From Nemertoderma westbladi (lineage: Eukaryota > Xenacoelomorpha > Nemertodermatida > Nemertodermatidae): a stretch of 64,000 nt of DNA. Positions 56,902-64,000 of the stretch are shown here, one piece after another. A model generated the notes under the pieces. The model saw only the letters and a list, made by a program, of their open reading frames with translations. It did not search any database and was not told the DNA's origin. Within the stretch, counting starts at the first letter, position 1. Every line of letters starts with the position of its first letter. Position numbers and translations under genes: made by a program. The stretch covers positions 1 through 64,000 of the forward strand of contig JAUCBJ010008549.1 in the NCBI GenBank assembly GCA_032718475.1. The letters are read 5' to 3'.

Positions 56902-59900
56902 CTGGGGGAAATACATGGAGGTTTATTTACCTGGGGAAATATATGGAGGTTTATATACCTGGGGGAATACAGAGGAATTTATATACCTGGGAGAAATACA
57001 GGGAGGTTTATATACCTGGGAGAAATACAGGTAGGTTTATATACCTGGGGGAAATACAGGGAGGTTTATATACCTGGGAGAAATACAGGGAGGTTTATAT
57101 ACCTGGGGGAAATACATGGAGGTTTATATACCTGGGGGGAATACAGGGGAGTTTATATACCTGGGAGAAATACAGGGAGGTTTATATACCTGGGAAAAAT
57201 ACAGGGAGGTTTATATACCTGGGAGAAATACTGGGAGGTTTATATACCTGGGAGAAATACGGGGAGGTTTATATACCTGGGAGAAATACTGGGAGGTTTA
57301 TATACCTGGGGGGAATACAGAGGAGTTTATATACCTGGGAGAAATACAGGGAGGTTTATATACCTGGGAGAAATACAGGGAGGTTTATATACCTGGGAGA
57401 AATACTGGGAGGTTTATATACCTGGGGGAAATACAGAAGAGTTAATATACCTGGGGGAAATAAAGGAGGTTTATATATACCTGGGGAAATCAGGGTGGTA
57501 TATACCAGGAGAAATACAGGGGAGTTTATATACCTGGCACAAATACTGGGAGGTTTATATACCTGGGGGAAATACAGAAGAGTTAATATACCTGGGGAAA
57601 ATAAAGGAGGTTTATATATACCTGGGGGAAATACAGGGGGTTTATATACCTGGGGGAATATAAGGAGGTTTATTTCCCTGGGAGAAATACATGGAGGTTT
57701 ATATACCTGAGGTGAATTATGGAGGTTTATATACATGGGGGATATACAGGGAGGGAGGATATATAGCTGGAGGAACTAACGGAAGGTTTATATAACTCAA
57801 TTAGGGAAATAAATCAGGTTTATATATTGGGGGAAAATACAGGGAGGTTTATATAACTGGGGAAATAAAGCAGGTTTATATTCCTGGGGGAAATAAAGGA
57901 GGTTTATGTTCGTGGGTGAAATAAAGGGAAGTTTATATACCTGGGGGAAATAAAGGAGATTTAAATTCCTGGGGGAAATAAAGGAGGTTTATGTTCCTTG
58001 GTGAAATAAAGGGAAGTTTATATACCTGGGGGAAATACAGGGAGGTTTATTTTCCTGGGGGAAATAAAGAGAAGTTTAAATACCTGGGGGAAATACAGGG
58101 AGGTTTAAATACGTGTGTGAAATAAAGAAGTTTATATACCTGGGGAAATACAGGGAGGTTTATATACGTGGGGGAGATACAGAGAGGTAAATTTATATAC
58201 CCGGGAAAAATAAAGTTTACTGGTGTGCGCGCAAATCCCATCTATGCGAATGTGTCTTGTCTCAAATGTTAAATTATCAATTGAGATAAAGGATTCGGTT
58301 ACAGAGGCAAGTTATTTATACCAAAACGATAAACGATAAAGTCAATAGAACAGGTTACAGCTCTACTTATGAGAGAATTCAGCAGATAGTTGTGTTGATT
58401 TTCCCAAGGAGAGGGATTAAATTTGACCACCCCCCCCCCCCCCCCCCCACCCCATCTATCATTTTTTCATTCATTCATAATTAACGGCTCCCTAATTCGT
58501 AGGAATTAGGGAGCCGTTAATTAATGGAATTAATGTTGCGGATTGAGGTCGAGCGCGGCGTGATCATATTATATGTTGAGCCTCCAGGGTGCTGGAAGGA
58601 AGAACTGGGGTGAGGGTTTTGCCACGTATATTAATAAAAATATTTATGAATGTATAATATTTGATTATTATATTTCCGATATTTATCATCACAGAAACTC
58701 AATGTAAAAATATCTGAATGTAATTTTGAACTGGACCGAACTAGACCGAATGAAAAACAACCATCTGTGTACACGGAACACAAGTGGAGATACGAACTAG
58801 ACCGAATGAAAAAGATTTATTTAAATAAATTAAAAAGATTATTTAAAGAGATTTAAAGAGATTAAAGTGTTTATTTTTGTAAATTTACTTTGAATTTTAT
58901 TTAATTTGGTTATTTTAATGTTTAATATATTCCGCTGAAGACACCCGAAACGGGCGAAATGCGCATACGGACATAAACTCTATTAATATACGTGGCAAGA
59001 CCCTCACCCCAGTTCTTCCCCCCAGCCCCCTGGAGGTTCAACATATAATGATGATCTTATCGGAGAGGATAAGTCATTCCAGAATCTGACAAGTTTGCAC
59101 ACAGTTGACATTAGTCATTGTGTTTGTGAAAGTTATAAGGATAATGTTATGATTGGCCAGAATGTCTACAAAAGAAATCATAATAATTAATTTAAATGTT
59201 TTCTTAAGTTGTTGCATTACTTGGTTTCCTGAATATAAAATTAGTGGGAGCAAGGAGGGGGGGGGGGGGGGGGGGGGGTCAATAACTATGGTTTAATAGT
59301 TCAGAATTATAAAGGATGTCTATTACGACGTAGTCGTAGTGGTCTGGTTAAGTGTGATTCGTTCTCTTGGTTCTTGTGGTCGTATCGTAACTGCGAGTGA
59401 AGTATACCTTAACTTACCGGAAAAAAATTCCTTGAAAAAAGAATTTCCGAAAACTTACATCGCTAAAGATTGATGAAGGAATTATTGCTTTACATGATTT
59501 TTATTGAATCTGAATTTCATTCAGTAAATTTATTAAATATATATGAATATCTATTTACAAAGAATATAAACAAATATTGAATTGGATTATTATATATGGA
59601 AATATTGAATTATTGAATATGATAAACATATTTTATCATATTCAATGATAAATATGTGATGTTGCACTATCCTCTGGTGTAAATGATGCTCGTTCATATG
59701 AGTTCAGCTCTAAAAAGTGCACCAGTCCCGCCTAAATCTCAGAAACGCAATCACTGGGTATAATCATGATTGTTATGAAGAGACAAAGAAGCTGAATATT
59801 GCTTTCAACAAATGGAAGGGAAATGTCCCCCGAGTAACACGCGATGCGCGTAGTCAATACAAGCGCCAATACAGTCAACTTATTCGGGAGAAAAGAGCTT

Positions 59901-60173
59901 CCTATTTTGCACAAAAAGAACCCAGTTTAATTGAGGAATGCGAAAATGACAAGATAAACTTCTGGAATATTCTGAGAGATCGATCCCAGTAGAAACCTGC
60001 AGCTGCAGCTTTTGTAATTATTTTAATCCAAGCGGCCAAACTTACCGAAATAAAAGTCCCGCTCTTTCTCTAGACTATCGACTGTTACTTTGGTCTCTAA
60101 CAGCTGGTTATTTAATTCCTCTATCTGGTTTTCCGTCGTTGTTTGGTTGGCCCGCGCCGCACCCATGGGAGAC
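56732..60173 (-). CDS. MAPRE: EB1/MAPRE end-binding protein, C-terminal two exons (partial gene)
   Basis: Gene-level entry. EB proteins track growing microtubule plus ends. An N-terminal calponin-homology domain binds tubulin; the C-terminal EBH coiled coil dimerises and binds SxIP partners; the EEY-type tail binds CAP-Gly proteins. Seen here: only the EBH and tail exons, 60173-60046 and 56901-56732, joined in phase 1 to read LEKERDFYFGKLRDIELLIQ, the hallmark EB1 dimerisation motif. The protein ends in DQDEY. The calponin-homology exons would lie right of the window. The intron between the two exons is 3.1 kb and repeat-filled. Confidence 0.93.
56901..58205. repeat. 29-bp minisatellite duplicating the EB1/MAPRE last-intron acceptor
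   Basis: About 45 units, regular to about 57770 and then degenerate. The plus unit has ACCTGGGAGAAATACAGGGA followed by GGTTTATAT. Read on the minus strand each carries CTGTATTTCTCCCAG|GTATAT. The first unit supplies the real acceptor (TTTCCCCCAG|GTAAGC at 56901). Open frames inside (up to 288 codons) are artefacts. Confidence 0.95.
58478..58523. repeat. Perfect 21-bp hairpin
   Basis: TTAACGGCTCCCTAATTC and its exact reverse complement are separated by GTAG; total arms 21 bp. It lies just after a run of about 20 C (58429-58448) in the EB1 intron. Confidence 0.93.
58562..59055. mobile_element. MITE-like element with about 75-bp inverted ends (EB1 intron)
   Basis: Left ATATGTTGAGCCTCCAGG, AAGAACTGGGGTGAGGGT and TTGCCACGTATATTAAT are mirrored at 58978-59050 (ATTAATATACGTGGCAA, ACCCTCACCCCAGTTCTT, CCTGGAGGTTCAACATAT). 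The interior has a direct repeat of CTAGACCGAATGAAAAA (58744 and 58798). Confidence 0.8.
59258..59278. repeat. Poly-G tract of about 20 bases
   Basis: Uninterrupted G run in the EB1 intron. 59060-59690 otherwise shows nothing identifiable. Confidence 0.8.
59698..59990 (+). mobile_element. Non-LTR retrotransposon linker fragment (CR1/Jockey-like)
   Basis: Plus-strand MSSALKSAPVPPKSQKRNHW, then after a frameshift YNHDCYEETKKLNIAFNKWK, QYKRQYSQLIREKRASYFAQ and KINFWNILRDRS: the region between endonuclease and RT, with the conserved W-C, FNKWKG and FWNILRDRS pattern. It lies antisense in the EB1 intron about 60 bases from the exon and ends at its own junction near 59995. Confidence 0.7.
60046..60173 (-). 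CDS. MAPRE: EB1/MAPRE penultimate exon: linker end and first EBH coiled-coil half
   Basis: Acceptor TTTTATAG|GTCTCC and donor TTTCG|GTAAGT bracket 128 bases. The peptide runs SPMGAARANQTTTENQ, then IEELNNQLLETKVTVDSLEK, then ERDFYF. This is the EB1 dimerisation helix, with leucine heptads and the invariant LEKERDFYF. The acceptor lies only about 12 bases from a 19-bp minisatellite that runs beyond the window, so any branch point must sit in repeat units or in the 12-base spacer. Confidence 0.93.
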
Positions 60174-60185
60174 CTATAAAATAGA

Positions 60186-63100
60186 CATTATACGACTACT
60201 TAAACATTATACGACTACTTAAACATTATACGACTACTTAAACATTATACGACTACTTAAACATTATACGACTACTTAAACATTATACGACTACTTAAAC
60301 ATTATACGACTACTTAAACATTATACGACTACTTAAACATTATACGACTACTTAAACATTATACGACTACTTAAACATTATACGACTACTTAAACATTAT
60401 ACGACTACTTAAACATTATACGACTACTTAAACATTATACGACTACTTAAACATTATACGACTACTTAAACATTATACGACTACTTAAACATTTATACGA
60501 CTACTTAAACATTATACGACTACTTAAACATTATACGACTACTTAAACATTATACGACTACTTAAACATTATACGACTACTTAAACATTATACGACTACT
60601 TAAACATTATACGACTACTTAAACATTATACGACTACTTAAACATTATACGACTATACTTAAACATTTATACGACTACTTAAACATTACACGACTACTTA
60701 AACATTATACGACTACTTAAACATTATACGACTACTTAAACATTATACGACTACTTAAACATTTATACGACTATACTTAAACATTTATACGACTACTTAA
60801 ACATTATACGACTACTTAAACATTATACGACTATTTAAACATTATACGACTACTTAAACATTATACGACTACTTAAACATTATACGACTACTTAAACATT
60901 ATACGACTACTTAAACATTACACGACTACTTAAACATTATACGACTACTTAAACATTATACGACTACTTAAACATTTATACGACTACTTAAACATTATAC
61001 GACTACTTAAACATTATACGACTACTTAAACATTATACGACTACTTAAACATTATATGACTACTTAAACATTATACGACTACTTAAACATTTATACGACT
61101 ACTTAAACATTATACGACTACTTAAACATTTATACGACTACTTAAACATTATACGACTACTTAAACATTATATGACTACTTAAACATTATACGACTACTT
61201 AAACATTTATACGACTACTTAAACATTATACGACTACTTAAACATTTATACGACTACTTAAACATTATACGACTACTTAAACATTATACGACTACTTAAA
61301 CATTATACGACTACTTAAACATTATACGACTACTTAAACATTATACGACTACTTAAACATTATACGACTATACTTAAACATTTATACGACTACTTAAACA
61401 TTATACGACTACTTAAACATTATACGACTACTTAAACATTATACGACTACTTAAACATTATACGACTATACTTAAACATTTATACGACTACTTAAACATT
61501 ATACGACTACTTAAACATTATACGACTACTTAAACATTATACGACTACTTAAACATTATACGACTACTTAAACATTATACGACTATACTTAAACATTTAT
61601 ACGACTACTTAAACATTATACGACTACTTAAACATTATACGACTACTTAAACATTATACGACTATACTTAAACATTTATACGACTACTTAAACATTACAC
61701 GACTACTTAAACATTATACGACTACTTAAACATTATACGACTACTTAAACATTATACGACTATACTTAAACATTTATACGACTACTTAAACATTATACGA
61801 CTACTTAAACATTATACGACTACTTAAACATTATACGACTACTTAAACATTATACGACTACTTAAACATTATACGACTATACTTAAACATTTATACGACT
61901 ACTTAAACATTATACGACTACTTAAACATTATACGACTACTTAAACATTATACGACTATACTTAAACATTTATACGACTACTTAAACATTATACGACTAC
62001 TTAAACATTATACGACTACTTAAACATTATACGACTACTTAAACATTATACGACTACTTAAACATTATACGACTACTTAAACATTATACGACTACTTAAA
62101 CATTATACGACTACTTAAACATTATACGACTACTTAAACATTATACGACTACTTAAACATTATACGACTACTTAAACATTATACGACTATACTTAAACAT
62201 TTATACGACTACTTAAACATTATACGACTACTTAAACATTATACGACTACTTAAACATTATACGACTATACTTAAACATTTATACGACTACTTAAACATT
62301 ATACGACTACTTAAACATTATACGACTACTTAAACATTATACGACTATACTTAAACATTTATACGACTACTTAAACATTATACGACTACTTAAACATTAT
62401 ACGACTATACTTAAACATTTATACGACTACTTAAACATTATACGACTACTTAAACATTATACGACTACTTAAACATTATACGACTATACTTAAACATTTA
62501 TACGACTACTTAAACATTATACGACTACTTAAACATTATACGACTACTTAAACATTTATACGACTACTTAAACATTATACGACTATACTTAAACATTTAT
62601 ACGACTACTTAAACATTATACGACTACTTAAACATTATACGACTACTTAAACATTATACGACTATACTTAAACATTATACGACTACTTAAACATTATACG
62701 ACTACTTAAACATTATACGACTACTTAAACATTATACGACTACTTAAACATTATACGACTACTTAAACATTATACGACTATACTTAAACATTTATACGAC
62801 TACTTAAACATTATACGACTACTTAAACATTATACGACTATACTTAAACATTTATACGACTACTTAAACATTATACGACTACTTAAACATTATACGACTA
62901 CTTAAACATTATACGACTATACTTAAACATTTATACGACTACTTAAACATTATACGACTACTTAAACATTATACGACTATACTTAAACATTTATACGACT
63001 ACTTAAACATTATACGACTACTTAAACATTATACGACTACTTAAACATTATACGACTACTTAAACATTATACGACTACTTAAACATTATACGACTACTTA

Positions 63101-64000
63101 AACATTATACGACTATACTTAAACATTTATACGACTACTTAAACATTATACGACTACTTAAACATTATACGACTACTTAAACATTATACGACTACTTAAA
63201 CATTATACGACTACTTAAACATTATACGACTACTTAAACATTATACGACTACTTAAACATTATACGACTACTTAAACATTATACGACTACTTAAACATTA
63301 TACGACTACTTAAACATTATACGACTACTTAAACATTATACGACTACTTAAACATTATACGACTACTTAAACATTATACGACTACTTAAACATTATACGA
63401 CTACTTAAACATTATACGACTACTTAAACATTATACGACTACTTAAACATTATACGACTACTTAAACATTATACGACTACTTAAACATTATACGACTACT
63501 TAAACATTATACGACTACTTAAACATTATACGACTACTTAAACATTATACGACTACTTAAACATTATACGACTACTTAAACATTATACGACTACTTAAAC
63601 ATTATACGACTACTTAAACATTATACGACTACTTAAACATTATACGACTACTTAAACATTATACGACTACTTAAACATTATACGACTACTTAAACATTAT
63701 ACGACTACTTAAACATTATACGACTACTTAAACATTATACGACTACTTAAACATTATACGACTACTTAAACATTATACGACTACTTAAACATTATACGAC
63801 TACTTAAACATTATACGACTACTTAAACATTATACGACTACTTAAACATTATACGACTACTTAAACATTATACGACTACTTAAACATTATACGACTACTT
63901 AAACATTATACGACTACTTAAACATTATACGACTACTTAAACATTATACGACTACTTAAACATTATACGACTACTTAAACATTATACGACTACTTAAACA
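60186..64000. repeat. 19-bp minisatellite running off the window
   Basis: Unit CATTATACGACTACTTAAA, about 200 copies to the last base shown. Variants: one extra T (CATTTATACGAC) and two extra bases (GACTATACTTAAAC), which tend to occur together and recur in blocks, so there is a higher-order structure. It begins about 12 bases upstream (minus strand) of the EB1 exon acceptor. Its total length is unknown. Confidence 0.97.

Noticed and set aside
56844-57710. 288-codon plus-strand frame of YIPGGNTGRF-type repeats
   Set aside because: 29-bp array; antisense to the EB1 exon and open by composition only.
58933-58970. Hammerhead-ribozyme-like core (CTGAAGA, hairpin, CGAAAT)
   Set aside because: The stem next to the core is mismatched and no partner for stems I and III was found. 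A similar CTGA...CGAAA motif is also common at transposon ends.
60186-64000. CRISPR-like regular array
   Set aside because: Units are directly contiguous with no unique spacers, and the DNA is eukaryotic; this is a minisatellite. The same holds for the other arrays.

Overview
Eukaryotic, metazoan nuclear DNA: AT-rich, intron-rich, and packed with decayed retroelements, inverted-repeat elements and minisatellites. Frequent TAGGCCTA and TACTGTA-like words and the gene content fit a marine invertebrate, perhaps a deuterostome such as an echinoderm; the species cannot be fixed from sequence alone. By my hand count about 20 kb of the 64 kb (roughly 30 percent) is tandem repeat.

Two host genes can be reconstructed, both on the minus strand. 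(1) A Shroom-family gene, 45445 down to 17204: nine exons whose splice phases all agree give a protein of about 1,082 residues ending in a recognisable Apx/Shroom domain 2 (ASD2), the Rho-kinase-binding coiled coil that drives apical constriction. No PDZ domain is encoded; an in-frame stop lies just upstream of the start codon. (2) The last two coding exons of an EB1/MAPRE microtubule plus-end protein (60173-60046 and 56901-56732), ending in the EB-family acidic DEY tail. The rest of this gene lies beyond the right edge. Both are cytoskeletal genes, but nothing shows that they act together. On the plus strand, 10483-10830 is the last exon of a Ser/Thr-rich, probably GPI-anchored surface protein.

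Layout: 1-3600, no identifiable gene; 3600-6725, a large imperfect inverted repeat holding two retroelement fragments; 7500-10195, a 17-bp minisatellite; 10.5 kb, the mucin-like exon; 12.3-16.4 kb, retroelement relics and a MITE; 17.2-45.4 kb, Shroom, whose introns hold six tandem arrays and several inverted-repeat elements; 45.5-56.7 kb, intergenic relics, foldbacks and a 465-bp tandem repeat; 56.7-64 kb, the EB1 exons with a 29-bp array at one splice acceptor and a 19-bp array that starts about 12 bp from the other acceptor and runs off the window.

The most unusual signal is that three independent minisatellites (32 bp at 22.5 kb, 32 bp at 23-27.8 kb, 29 bp at 56.9 kb) sit exactly on exon-intron boundaries and carry the AG|GT junction in every unit, so the real splice site appears copied from five to about 150 times. 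A second recurring pattern is inverted-repeat-bounded elements with a minisatellite or simple repeat inside.
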